Assembly (NCBI RefSeq): GCF_945859685.1
Contig: NC_079147.1
Location: forward strand, 57,752,946-57,816,945
Length of the DNA stretch: 64,000 nt
Source of the DNA: Eupeodes corollae
Taxonomy: Eukaryota; Arthropoda; Insecta; Diptera; Syrphidae
Reading direction: 5' to 3'
Below, one piece after another: positions 36,371-47,589 of this stretch. The position numbers were made by a program, and so were the translations under genes. Each line of letters starts with the position of its first letter. The stretch's first letter is position 1. Below the pieces are notes generated by a model. That model did no database searches. It was not told the origin of the DNA and saw only the letters and a program-made list of their open reading frames with translations.

Positions 36371-36839
36371 AATAAATTCTAAAAAAATCCTGTTTTGAGT
36401 TACCCTTAGACTTTTTGAGTCACCAAAACTTAAAAAATGTAGAGAGGAAAATGTTTGATTCTTGAATTTAAGGAATTAGGTGCATCATTTCTCTACAATT
36501 TGAATAAAAACGCGTGATTCAACGCTTTTATATTAAATTAATGTTTCATTGTTTAGGAATTTAAAGGCAACTTAATGTCAAATTTGCGACCTCTTATTAA
36601 TGGTTTCTTCTTAAGAACCTGAATATTTGCTCTTCCTCTCAGAAAAGATCTTATGAAAATAATTTAAAGCATTACTTAAGTTTTTCCAAGTTCTAAATTG
36701 TGTGATGAATATGATTAAATTACTAACAAACCTTTACAATCAAGACAAGTATTTATTTGGGAAACAGAATATCTGTATTTTATCGCTTCTTTGTCGAATT
36801 CATAAAGGCGCGAACACTTCGCATCATTCCGATATTTCA

Positions 36840-38060
36840 TAATATCTTCAACTTACAGAAAACTTTTTTCAAAGTAAAAACGCCTTATCTCCGTCAGCAT
36901 TGGACAAGCGCCTACGAAGTGTAATACATCCTCTCTCTCATACTGATTACAGATGGTGCAAAGATCGATAACTTCGGTACGATGAGACCTAAAGTTTATT
37001 CTGATCAGTTCTGGTCTTATCTTAAATATAGATCCAGTGAAAGAATTGTTATATTCGCTGGTGAAATAGTTTCTGCCGTTGAGATTAAAAACGCACTTTG
37101 AATAATATTGCCTCTCCGTTGATGAGCGTGTTTTTTCAATATACTCATACCTCTCATTTTCATCAGTGACGCATATTACCAATTGAATTGAACCGCATTC
37201 ATACTCCAATCCAGGGTCAAGCCACAGTTTGCGGCTAAAAAGTTCGAATCTTTTACAACCTTTCTCGGTAGCCTACGCTCTTCAGCACTCTCACAATGAA
37301 GTCAGCATTCAGTTAAGGGTTGAAATAAACAGTGACGAAAGACCTGTTTCCAAATAATACATATTGGAACTGAACTACTTGCTCAATTTCTAGCTCATAC
37401 TTCTTACTATCCATAGCCGCGCACCATAAATCAGGATAGCTTGTGCAGTGGCATTAAACACTCTATATTTTCAGTCAGTCGCTATTAGCTTGTTAGTATA
37501 GATTCTTTTTCAACTTACACATATTGCCGATTTAGCTCTATTAAGTTTGCTTTTAAGAAGTTTTTCTAATTTTAAATTGAAAGTAAACTCTGTTCCTAAA
37601 TAAATATAAGACTTAATTACGCCTAAAGTTTTTTCGCCATATTTTCAGCGCTCGGGTTCGCCATTCTGCCAGATCCATTCTTAAAAACCAGGGCTTTTGA
37701 TTTTTCCGGATTAACTTCAAGATTCCACACTTGCCAATATTCTTCTAGTTTATTGATTATCAACTGTAAAGCAGTCGGTGACTCTGCCAGAATTACAATA
37801 TTATCGGCATACCATGATAACTTTGATCGATTTGTTAGCAAACTCCACTCCACAATTCACAAACTCAACCTAATGATCTTGAAAAAGTGCAAATAACAAG
37901 GGGCTTAGATTACAGCCTTGTCTTACTCCTTGGTTCAATTAGCTTGACAAAATTATTTGACACTAGTAGGCTAAATAGCTTGTACGAGTATAGTAAAGCA
38001 TTTTTTTCGATGGAATCAAAAGCTACTTTGAAATCGACAAAAAAGGAGTACATTTTTTAT
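36840..38060 (-). mobile_element. LINE family K, copy 3
   Basis: Minus-strand RT debris. FDSIEKNALLYSYKLFSLLV (motif A region) at 37950-38020, LSPLL-like motif B lost, LSWYADNIVILAESPTALQL at 37770-37840 (catalytic YADD reads YADN here), LEEYWQVWNLEVNPEKSKAL at 37690-37750, then a gap, then a C-terminal part with LCTICNQYEREDVLHFVGAC (36900-36960), the zinc-like CX2C...H...C motif. 5'-truncated by or at the neighbouring TAAG LINE fragment. Confidence 0.78.
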
Positions 38061-38069
38061 TTTGGTCGA

Positions 38070-38333
38070 GTTTCCACTGCGCAAGTGAACGAAGCACAAA
38101 TTGGAGAAGATGGAATGACGAGCTGTACGGGCTGCACAGCCACGTAGACTTAGCCAGAATGGTAAAAGTCAGCATAGAAACCAATGCTCCGACCCGGAAA
38201 GTCTTCGAACCACACCCACAAGACAGCGCAGTAGAGGAAAACCGCTAAGGACCGAGCTAGAGGGAGAATTTTGTTGGGTGAACCCCTAGTTCACACAGGA
38301 CTATAGCGCCACCTTAAGTAAGAAAGTAAGATT
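38070..38333 (+). mobile_element. TAAG-tailed LINE 3' end (copy F)
   Basis: Plus-strand 3' end of the copy A/D subfamily: RRWNDELYGLHSHVDLARMV (38105-38165), then APTRKVFEPHP (38187-38220), non-coding sequence matching the extreme 3' end of copy D, and a tail reading ttaagtaagaaagtaag at 38314-38330. Confidence 0.8.
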
Positions 38334-38551
38334 GGAATTTTTTGCAACAAAGTTAAAGGCTGTAAAATAGGATCCCCTTTGGATCCGCCATTGCAATTAA
38401 CTCCCCAACGTGCAGCTGCATTCAATTTTTCTTAAGATATGTCTGAACAAATAAGAAAAAGACTATATAGAGCCTCTGAAGAATTAGAAGTTCAAATTAT
38501 AAAGATGACAATGTAAATTTTTGGAGATTCACATTTTAGAGAAATTCGGTT

Positions 38552-38575
38552 AATCACATTAAAGAGGGACTACTG
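38552..38575 (-). repeat. Candidate Tigger right terminal repeat
   Basis: The reverse complement reads cagtagtccctctttaatg and on to tgatt, with TA at 38576-38577. It pairs with the left candidate. Confidence 0.5.
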
Positions 38576-38577
38576 TA

Positions 38578-41069
38578 CCTCTTAGAAAAATACCATTATA
38601 AGCCTAAACCTTGGCGGTGCGACGACCTTTAGCCCTCCGATTCAATTTTCAAACATCATCAAGTTTTTTTTTTAAGGTATAAAAAAAACAAACGCGCTAT
38701 TAAATGGAAAAAATAAATATTACCTACCTATTCAAAACGCCACTGGCTTTAAAAAAACAACAAAGCAATTAAGGAACAAAAAGGACAAAAGTTTTACCAC
38801 GTCTTCGTCTAAGATTAAAGTTTTGCTTAACACAAAATATGCACAATGAATTCCAAAATGTCAAATTCCTGAAAACACCAAAAAGTCTTGTAGGTAGGTA
38901 AAATATGTTTTCTGTTTGCAATTAAAAACCCTATACAACAATGTGCAATCCTCTAACCCAAATTTTTCAAAGTATGAATCAAATCCAAGAAAAGCAAAAA
39001 AGGACAACGTTGTCAACTAAAAACAACAACTAAAAGAAAAACCACCGACGACGACAACAGGACGAAAAATAAAAGAAGGGAAATCTTCATTTTTTCGGAT
39101 GTTTTAATCTGAAATTTACACCACCACCACCACATCGCGTCGCATTGTCCGTAACGAAAGTCCAATCAAATTGTCTACTTTCAAGAGTTTGTTTGCCTTT
39201 TTTCAGCTTTCAGAGCACAAATTGCACGATCATAGCGCATAAAGTTCACTGCCACGCTATAAATCGCTTAACAAATGAGATATCCAACATCCTATTTTGT
39301 TTGGTTTTTGAGTCCTTTGTGTTTTTCTTCTATTTTTTCAACTCCATCGCCGTAGTATTGCTCGTAATGAGATTTCTTCTTTAATTTGCATGCAAATAAG
39401 GTAACACGACTGCTGCTCTCTGTTGTTAGTTTTGGGACAGGACTGGGGACAGGGCCATCCTCTCCAGATGGTACAAGGACAACATCATCTACATCTCTAC
39501 TCTAAAAGGGTAATCGAGACAACTACCCAGTATACCCACCGAAGCCGAAGCCGAAGCTAAAGACGATAACGAAGACAAGAGGACGAAAACAACGAAGATG
39601 CCATAGCCATAGGAAGTTGTAAATCTTCCTTAAATGTCCACACAAAACTCAAGTGTTTCTCACATTTTGTTCTTCCAGTTTTTTGTTCGACCCCTTCTCT
39701 GGACCAACACCGCGTCGCGTCGCAGAAGCAACGATAACAACTCTATGCAAATTTCAAAATGCATTCAAGGATACCTTAATTGCGTTCTTTTTTAAGGACT
39801 TTTACTTACTTAAGACATACAAAATAAAAATCATCATTAATTGCTGATTTATATTGAAAACGCATAACTCAATTTCACCCGAGACATAAGGACCCACAAA
39901 ATTCAATTAGCTTCCGTACCTAACAGATGCGGGGTTCTGAATTCGAGTTGGTTTGGTAGGGGTATAAGATATCCTTTTTTCGGCATGAAAAATTCAAAAA
40001 TAAATATGCTCTTGTAATTTACAATCAAACTACGTGATGACAAAAGTGAAGTTAAAGTAAAAGTAAAAGCTATAAGGATGCGTGTGGCGTGTCCTTGTGC
40101 TCTAGATTTTTATTAAATTAGCATATTTTTTCGTAATTTTTTGGCTGTTTTGGTCTTCAATTAATAACCAAGGACCAACGCACAAAGAATTAAGGACAAT
40201 GACTTGCCAAAGAGAAATTTTAAAATAAAATTAGTAGAGTAGCAATAACAGTCACGATAGGTATACTTTTACTTTCACCCTTCGCGAGGACATAAAATAT
40301 TCAAAGTGAATAAAAAGGACTTTTAGAAAAAAAAAAAACAAAAAGAAAAAACACACAAACAGGACATAAACATATTTTCTATAGCAAATTCAATTAAACA
40401 TGTAATTACATTGTTCAAGAGGAGGATGGGGTCCTTTTACCCTCTTACTTTCTTTTCGTTGTTTTTTTCTTTTGTAATTTAAGGGAAAAGTTAAATTTTT
40501 ATTTGATTTTCTAATTGAGTGTGTCCTCGATGCGATAAGAAAGGACTTTTTTCGTCTACGCCATAAAATATAGGTAAGGTATATGATTCCTTATATTTTT
40601 GGATTGGATATTACGTTTTGTTGTTGATGGCTTATAAACGGGACTAATTATAAGGATATAATAAAGTGAATGAGAGGAAGAGGATGTTTACTGTGTATAC
40701 CTTTCGAATTTTAATTATTATTTTATAAGCGTCATCTTAATAAGACAGATAGGTAAAAGTTTCTTTTTTTTTGTTTTGTTTAATTCGTTAAGATGTTAGC
40801 TATTTTTCACTTGACTAAGTTTATGTTAAGAATTATATGATTCTTGTTGTCTGGAGTGATAAAAAGTGAGATAAAATTAGATAAGTTAAAATTTGGATTC
40901 TTTTTTATTTAAAAAAAAATGCTTCATCTGAATTCATTCCAACCGGATTCCTAAAAAGGGCTCTTTATTTAAGAATTTTTTTTCAGCAATAACATAAAAT
41001 ATTTTCCTCTAGAAATGTTCAAACTTTGACAAATAATCACGGCAATTTTGTATAACAAGCACACACCTC
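38578..41069. other. Unassigned, possibly unique host sequence
   Basis: About 2.5 kb without a recognised element. It contains short CpG-bearing words (accaccaccaccacatcgcg at 39121-39140) and a purine-rich tract of gaagcc/gacgaaa words at 39540-39600. Open frames are short and lack motifs. Confidence 0.4.
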
Positions 41070-42400
41070 AGGGAATATGACACCGTGTGAGCATTAGAAA
41101 AAGGAGAGAGGGTTTGAAAGGAGATGTCGGTGCACATTATTTTTGAATTCCTGAAAATTGCAATGACTGGAAAAGAGTGTGGTAAGGCATTCCATATTCG
41201 CGCAGTACGGCTTAAGAACGAATCTCTTAACTTGACAATACGAGCGAAGTTGGGCTTTGGGGTATACTGATGAGCGTTCCTAGAAGCGCAACTATTACTG
41301 TTAAACAGTTTAAGAGGAGGAATGCAGCTGGCATTCTACTTCAATAAACCTCTAACATATCGGTAAAAAAGGGTAAGACAAGAAACCTTACGAATATATT
41401 CAAGAAAATAAGTTAACTTACTTATTTAAGGTAACGACGGTTTTGTTATAGTCCATGCTTCTGCCCCGTATAGCAGGACGAGGATTATGAGTGTCTTATA
41501 TAGAGACACTTTGTTTCCTCGAGAGAGGGCTTTGCTACTCTTTCTTAGCCCAAATGAACAGCGGTTGGAAAGAGTTATTCTTCGTTCGATCTCACCTTTG
41601 GTGTTGTTTTCTGTGTTCATAGAGGAGCTTATGTAGACGAAGTCCTTAGCTACCTTAAAGTTACGTCTGTCGATGATGATGACTGAGACGTCGGTGTTGT
41701 AAGTCCATTCTTGAGGGCGGCATGTACTTTGTTTTGCCCTCATTAACCTCATATAAATAAATTAAGTAATGATAATATTATGATCAATCAATTTAAATGC
41801 TCCACGTTCAATATATTCCAAGAGGCTTAAGTAAGTTGCAGGAGCACCAGCCAGAGATGGGAGTTATACTCAAGCTTTAGAAGTCTTGTGGATAACAGCA
41901 AGATCAGAAGGAAACACCTTAGGAAGCCCAAACAGCATTTGGCATCAAGCTCTCTTATTCTGATATTCGCAAAATAAGAACTGGTTGCTCCAGGGCTCCG
42001 TTTGGTCTCCGACACTTTTCCTTATTTTTTATAAGTGATCTTTTATATGAAACTTCTAACCAACTAAATTGTTTCGCTAATGACAGTTCTCTCAGATTTT
42101 CCTATTTTTATGCGCAGCGTATGATTAGCTCAACAAACTTCAATTTTGACAGATTGTCCAATGGAGAATCAAAAACAATTTAGAATTTTATGCTTCGAAA
42201 ACTCAATGCTGTCTACTGTCGTCCAAAACTCGAGTATAGTTCTTTCTTTAGTCTTTTGAACAGAAATAAGAGCTTTTGAAATGATTGGCGGTCATTATTT
42301 TACTGAGACATTTGCTACTCTTGAACACAGCTGCAGGGTCTAATGTTTATCATTTACTTCTCGATATTCTTATAAGAAATGATCATGTGAAATAGGAAAT
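41070..42400 (-). mobile_element. CR1-like LINE with 5' inversion, split by a TAAG LINE
   Basis: Two arms. The 3' arm is on the minus strand: AKCCLGFLRC, then LEYNSHLW (41850-41960), a KLIDHNII segment (41770-41800), then after an inserted TAAG LINE, KVSCLTLFYRYVRG (41340-41400), CASRNAHQYTPKPNF and FLSRTARIWNALPHSF (41170-41240). The upstream RT core lies on the plus strand at about 41960-42400: GCSRAPFGLRHFS, then FISDLLYETSNQLNCFANDS (a decayed LFINDLL...HCFADDS) and KTQCCL. A 5' segment inverted relative to the 3' segment is the signature of twin-primed LINE integration (inference). Many frameshifts. Confidence 0.65.
41416..41752 (-). mobile_element. TAAG-tailed LINE 3' fragment (copy G)
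   Basis: Minus-strand thumb region: KVAKDFVYISSSMNTENNTK then GEIERRITLSNRCSFGLRKS (41540-41680), then KVSLYKTLIILVLLYGAEAW (41460-41520). It ends with a (TAAG)-type tail at 41416-41426. It interrupts the CR1-like element: CR1-type protein sequence resumes on each side. Confidence 0.82.
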
Positions 42401-42486
42401 TGCATTACTCCCCTCAAACAATTCAACCGTATTACTTGTACTCCAGGAAGGCTCATCAACAGTGTTAGGAATAAACAAAAATACAT

Positions 42487-43150
42487 TTAATTATAGTAGT
42501 ATTTGACCACCAATAGTTTTTTAAAGTTCTCAGGTAGCAATCTTCTTTGGTTGTCCATTAGAAGGGCTTCAAAGGAGCTAAATGATTTCTCAAGTTGAGC
42601 TGAAACAAATGAAGCCCATCTAAGACATTCAACATTGTTTACGTTAATGTTTCCTGGAAGTTTTAAATTCACGTCACGGTTTATTACAGAATTTATTTGA
42701 AAACGGCAGTAAACTTCTTCAAGACTTATTCTGCAATCGACCCTTTTGCTTGTTTTAAATTTGCTTCAATGTCTTTCAAACAGGCAGCACTTCGCCAATT
42801 GATGTTCCTTAATGAGAATATAGCTAGCTTAAATTATAAGTAGGTACAGACTCTCAAATATACCTGTTTTTTGTAGGTACTTGAAAATATGTTTTTTCAG
42901 ATCGATTAAAAATCCAAAAATGACTTTAATGTACGCCAACTGCGCTTGTTGTTCTTTATCTTCATTCAATTGTTTAGCAAATGCAACAAAGCTTGCATCA
43001 TCTTCGAGAGCACTGACGATTTTTTTGATCCGCGCAAAATAGTCCGCATAATAACTGCTGCCTGTAACCAAGCACCCCAGCAAGTTAAAACTTAGTTTAA
43101 ATGTAAATTCAAAAATACGATTTGAAATTCAATTTCAAACAAACTTACAG
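42487..43150 (-). pseudogene. hAT-like transposase C-terminal remnant
   Basis: Two minus-strand segments resemble the C-terminus of hAT-derived proteins in insects. The upstream one (42829-43083) reads IKKIVSALEDDASFVAFAKQ and then QLAYIKVIFGFLIDLKK. The downstream one (42487-42672) reads VSAQLEKSFSSFEALLMDNQ and RRLLPENFKKLLVVKYYYN, the usual 'ERSFS...LL.DNRR...ENLKK' dimerisation end. A frameshifted stretch of about 150 bp joins them. A possible intron (GT at 43148, AG at 43062 on the minus strand) precedes the first segment. No terminal repeats were found, and family assignment is tentative. Confidence 0.5.
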
Positions 43151-44489
43151 GTTGAGGTGGCATTAAGGTTCCATATCCATAAAAATGAACTCTTCAGAAA
43201 TACTTTTTTCGAGCTCGACGACACGAAGTCGTCAACTTTTGAGTAGTGACTGTTGTGAACAACAAAACCTTTTCTCTCTTAAGCTCATTGGACCACAACA
43301 ATCGCATCGATTCGTCAAAATGCTGGCCAATTTTTGTTGACTTTACTCTCTCCAGAACTTCGGACGTTAACAGGTACCCTCATCCATATGCTATCAAAAG
43401 CCCAACTCAACGGTATGCGAAAATGTTTGATTTCTTTTAATGCTAAACAAATTTTTAGATATTCCCTAACAAAACTTAATAAAAAAGCAAAAACGGCAGA
43501 AAAAGGCAACAATGGCGAAGAAAGGCAAAAAAGGCAATTGTTGTAAAAATAATCACAAAAAGGCAAAATAAAATATATGTTTACAATTATCAGGGCTTGA
43601 AAAATGTTTGTCGAAAGTCGATTTCATCTTCCGTTTAACCAAAAAAAAGGCAAAGTTAGTGTTAGAGATTAGATCAACAAGGCACAACACCGTCGGCGCC
43701 ATAGTAGAGCAACAAGGCACAACGCCGGCGGCACCATAGCAAAAATAAACAACATTCCAACCACTAGCTGCATTTGCGCGCGAGCATTTACTAGACGTAT
43801 TTCTCGGTCCACAAACTTCCAACAACAATAAGCATGAGCAGAGCAACGGCGCCGACAAGACAGTATTCTTCGTCCGGTAGATTTTTGGGCATGAGCGCAA
43901 CAACAACCACATTAAGCTGCGCATCCTCATCATCGACGACGTTGACGATCGAATCGAAACCAGACCATCAACATACAAGTGCGAGGGCCACACCCTTTTT
44001 CATAGTGTAGTGATAAGCGGTACTTGCAACCGATAACCACTTGATCGAGGGAAAACTACTATCAACGGAGGACCACAACGGGCCAGCTGCAGCAGCAGTT
44101 ACAAAAACAACAACAATCAACATTGATGACTGAAGTCGTGCGATGTGGCGAGATATGATCCTGTATATATTTTATATTATTCAATATTCAGTTTTAAGTT
44201 TGCATTCTATTGTGAGAGCTTGAGCAGTGCGGACGAGCCTAAATAATAAATTTGTGCAGAAAAATAAAATTTGTGTTTTTATTCACCACCGAACAGTTAG
44301 AAAATCCTATCCCTGCTCATTAAATTGCCCTTGAGTCCAATTTCGGTTGTACTGTTGAGTAATGTCTTTTTTAGCCGCACTATACGAATGTGGAATACTT
44401 AACCAGGATCAATATTTCACACTGATAACAATGTGCAGGTATCTCATTACTAATCCAATCTTCCTTTCCTAATTGCTTCTACTTAATTT
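43151..44489. other. Unassigned; LTR-like features and a short tandem duplication
   Basis: No coding motif recognised despite a 146-residue minus frame. A unit caacaaggcacaac plus about 20 more bases occurs twice in tandem at 43675-43709 and 43710-43744. Sequence at 44200-44290 (gtgagagcttgagcagtgcgg, then aataaa-type words) looks like the R/U5 part of an LTR, but I find no partner LTR, primer-binding site or pol gene. Confidence 0.35.
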
Positions 44490-44770
44490 GATGATAAAAA
44501 GGGACTACGAGCACTGGGAAAGGAAGACAGGGCTTGAAATGAGAATTTGGTTATTTTTCAATTCCCAAATACTGCAATATAGGGCAGGGAAAGGCGGAGT
44601 ATTATTCTCGCGTAGTATGGATAAATAACAAATATTTCTACTTTCTACAATAGGACCCAGGTTGGGCCTAGAGTTTTCTAATAAACATTAATGTTTGAGA
44701 GATTAGTAGAATGCAACGTATTGTATTCTGTCCAATAAATATGATGAAACCAGATAATACAATAAACTGT
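44490..44770 (-). pseudogene. CR1-like LINE C-terminal remnant, diverged
   Basis: Aligned by eye to 41070-41410 and 15840-16115 through blocks such as agg-cttgaaa-gag, aattccc/aattcct, cgcg-agta(t/c)gg and ggttgggc(c/t)t in the same order. On the minus strand it gives FIHTTREYYSAFPC-like text where the family has FxxRTARIWNALP. Strongly decayed. Confidence 0.5.
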
Positions 44771-44904
44771 GAGAACAATACTTTCCAGCTTTTTGGTTTA
44801 TTTTTCAATTTCTGTTGTGCAAAAATAGGATCATTCATTTAGTGGTTTCAAATTGGTAGCCATTGCATTTGACATCTGTCAAACTCTGTTGAATATTTGA
44901 CATT

Positions 44905-45350
44905 TACAAAAATGGATTTTTTAACAATTGAACAAAGTGTTATAATTATTAAAAAATTCCAACGAAGTAAAACATTGCGAAGAAATTTAAGTTAATTGAA
45001 AGCGTAACTGATGCTGTGGGACTTGTGCATCATCGTTATTCAAGCTCAATTTAAAATATTCCTGTTGCAACCTCCAGTTTTGCTCTTTAGTAGATCTCCT
45101 GGCTGTCGACTTTTGAACCCTTGAACTTGGATTGACTTAGACGAAATGTAGTAGAAGTCGAAACTCATTAAAAGGTCAAGTTACTGGTTGAAGTGTCCAA
45201 AACTGTGGTGAAAATGACCTGCAATAATTAGGTATCGGATGTTTGCAAAAACACCAGCGCTTCCATTTAAAAGATATTGCTTTTCACACTTAAAAGCAAA
45301 ATCCAAACTTTATAATGGAACTAAAATCGTGTGTTCTTATTAAGCTTTAT
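44905..45350 (+). pseudogene. Possible mariner-superfamily N-terminal remnant (DUF4817 type)
   Basis: From ATG 44912 the frame reads MDFLTIEQSVIIIKKF, which resembles the first helix of DUF4817-type transposases, and about 100 bp later another frame gives AVGLVHHRYSSSI, which could match the linker before the second HTH. Everything after is unreadable. No catalytic region remains, so the call is weak. Confidence 0.35.
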
Positions 45351-47589
45351 TTTTGAAACCGAAAAATGAATGCCCCTGTATATAATACAACAAAGTCAAA
45401 CAGATTTTGAATTTGCATGCACAGACTTCACCCGAATCTTTTTGGTTGGTGAATGTGGGATGCCCAACTCATATCCTAATCCCCTCAAAAACAAAATTAA
45501 AGAAGAAACGTTCATAAATTTTCAAAGCTCTGTACCTACCCACGCTTCCATATCACAACCATCTTATAACAATTTGAAACATCCAAAGGACTAATGAAGC
45601 ATTAAATTATGTTGGTAGAACAAGCAACATCCATACGTCACGTAGCACAAACGTTACATACCTACTCCACTACCATACCACGCAATCTTCATGTAATCAT
45701 CCAACTTAATCCTTTACAAACTCCATGTGCAAAATTACAAAATTGCAAACAGCGTTACCGCTGCTGCCGCCATAGCGTCTGCTGAGCTTCATTTTATATA
45801 AAATTTCGTTCCAACAAACACAAAGAGTGAAGAGACATCAGCCTCATTCATATTTGCTCATCTGTGACAATGTGACAGTCATGTGACGGTGGTGGCGGTT
45901 GGCGGCAGAGAAGGAACTCTATAAGCCTGTTGCCTTCTCGTCCTCAACCAGCTTAGTTCCAGGTTTGCATACAAATTAAAACGCAAACGCGTATCGCATG
46001 TCATTACATTACGTTTCCAAAACCGAAACGCACACATGATTTTTTCCGTTTTGTTGTTGTTGTTGTTGAAAAATGAATGAACCAGCGCGAACGACCAAAA
46101 TCGAATCTGATAAACTTCCACTTTCCACTTTGAACATCACTATAATAATAGAGATGCAAATGGTGACATGGAGAGTGGTTATGGTGAGGTCCTTTTTCGA
46201 TTGCCTTTCCCTGATAACCGTGACAAGTGAGTTTTTGCTTCATATGCATATGAGGCAGATAGGAGGCCACAGAGGGCTTAAAGACTACGAGAACCCTAAC
46301 TTGTGTGGAAGTACATAAATCCTGCCTTGATGTATCATGTAGTGAACACTTTCGACTGCATATGGTCCAATCCACGTATGGATTCGAGGACGAGCGACGA
46401 CCGAAGCGACGCGACGTGTGTAACCACTTAAGGGCTTTTTTCCTAGCTTGAAGAAGACACAAATTACAAGAAGCATATAGGAATAGTGATGTGAGAGCAG
46501 ACTTGGCACTTGGCAGCAAAAGAATGTCCTTAAAAAGTCGTAAATCTTTTTCGGTAAGGTTTGTTTTTTTTTTCGCTTCTCCTTTTCAGTGTTGCTTATA
46601 AATATGCTGTACACTTTTATTTTCCGCTTCTTTTTGGGAGACGCGTGTTTTTTGGGAAAATGGTGAGAATCTATTAATCATTCTGTCACTTGATTTAAAT
46701 ATTCCAATACACAGCATAGAACATGCATACATTTAGGAAGAGGAAAAGTTTAGCTCGTTAAAGTGTTGGTTTTGATAACACGGCGGAAAAGGAATGACAT
46801 TTTACGTCTTAATTGAGATGTCTAACTTTGTGACCTGTGAGGAAAAATTATAGACTTGCCTTTTTTAAACCTTTGCTTTCATCCTAAAAACGGCCGTCCA
46901 ATAGAATGTTTTAAAAAAACATAGAAACCACTGGTTAAGAGGTTGTTCTTTAAACCGAATGTTTTTTTGACAATGACAAAACGCCCCCTTAGAGAAACTA
47001 GTAAATATTGAAACCCTTTTTAAAAAAATGAGTTCTGTGTATGAATTGTTACTTAACAGAAGTTAAAAATTATAATTTTACAATTCGTTAAATAGTAACG
47101 TGAGCATTTCTTATGAATGAATGCTTAAAACTACTTAACATTTAATTTTAATCTAAATTGTTATATATTGTTTTAAATTCTAAGTTCCTGCTCTAATATT
47201 TATTGAACACTTCAATTCATTGATTAAGCGAGCTATGGGAACCATAGTCCGATCTGCTAAATGTGTATTTATTGGTTTTTGAGTCGTATGTTCTAATGAC
47301 TAAAACAAATAAGAACCAGTGGTGAAAATATTGTTTCATTTGCAAAACAAAATTGTAAATATTTTCTGTGGTTTTTCAACAAAGGAAGATTAATAAAAGA
47401 AGCATTTTAGGCTCGGTACGTGCTTCGCTACGTATAAGGCATAGTAATAAAAAATTGATTTTAAGTTCATTTATCCAAACAACAAAATATTTTAAATTGC
47501 TAGCTATTTAAAGGTCCAAATGACCCAAAATTATATACGAGTATTGTTTATATTATATTTATCAGTAAAGAGTAAAAACTAAAAAATAA
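45351..47589. other. Unassigned, possibly unique host sequence
   Basis: No element recognised. A 171-residue minus-strand frame at 46004-46519 has low-complexity His/Ser/Lys composition and no domain I know. A GGTGGCGGTTGGCGG-type patch lies at 45888-45905. Confidence 0.4.

Larger units (their letters stand above)
33624..38575 (-). mobile_element. Probable Tigger (pogo-type) element with nested insertions
   Basis: Candidate ends are a 24-base inverted pair: gagtagtcgctcgataatg at the left (33624-33647), and the reverse complement of 38552-38575 (cagtagtccctctttaatg) at the right. Each is flanked by TA, the usual target of this superfamily. Tigger/jerky-type transposase debris on the minus strand lies between them. 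Inside sit a mariner-like element, a SINE 3' fragment and two LINE fragments. Subtracting these leaves roughly 2.3 kb, a normal Tigger size. The pairing of the ends is inferred, since only about 18 of 24 bases match. Confidence 0.55.

Noticed and set aside
43553..43993. 146-residue minus-strand open frame
   Set aside because: It runs through a GC-rich tandem duplication that keeps frames open by composition. No motif was seen.
43200..44330. Solo LTR of an LTR retrotransposon
   Set aside because: The end near 44200-44290 looks LTR-like, but no TG...CA boundaries, no duplication and no second copy could be shown.
46004..46519. 171-residue minus-strand open frame as a possible host gene
   Set aside because: Composition is low-complexity and patchy, there is no domain I recognise, and overlapping frames of similar length occur on the same stretch. 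It is not supported as a gene.
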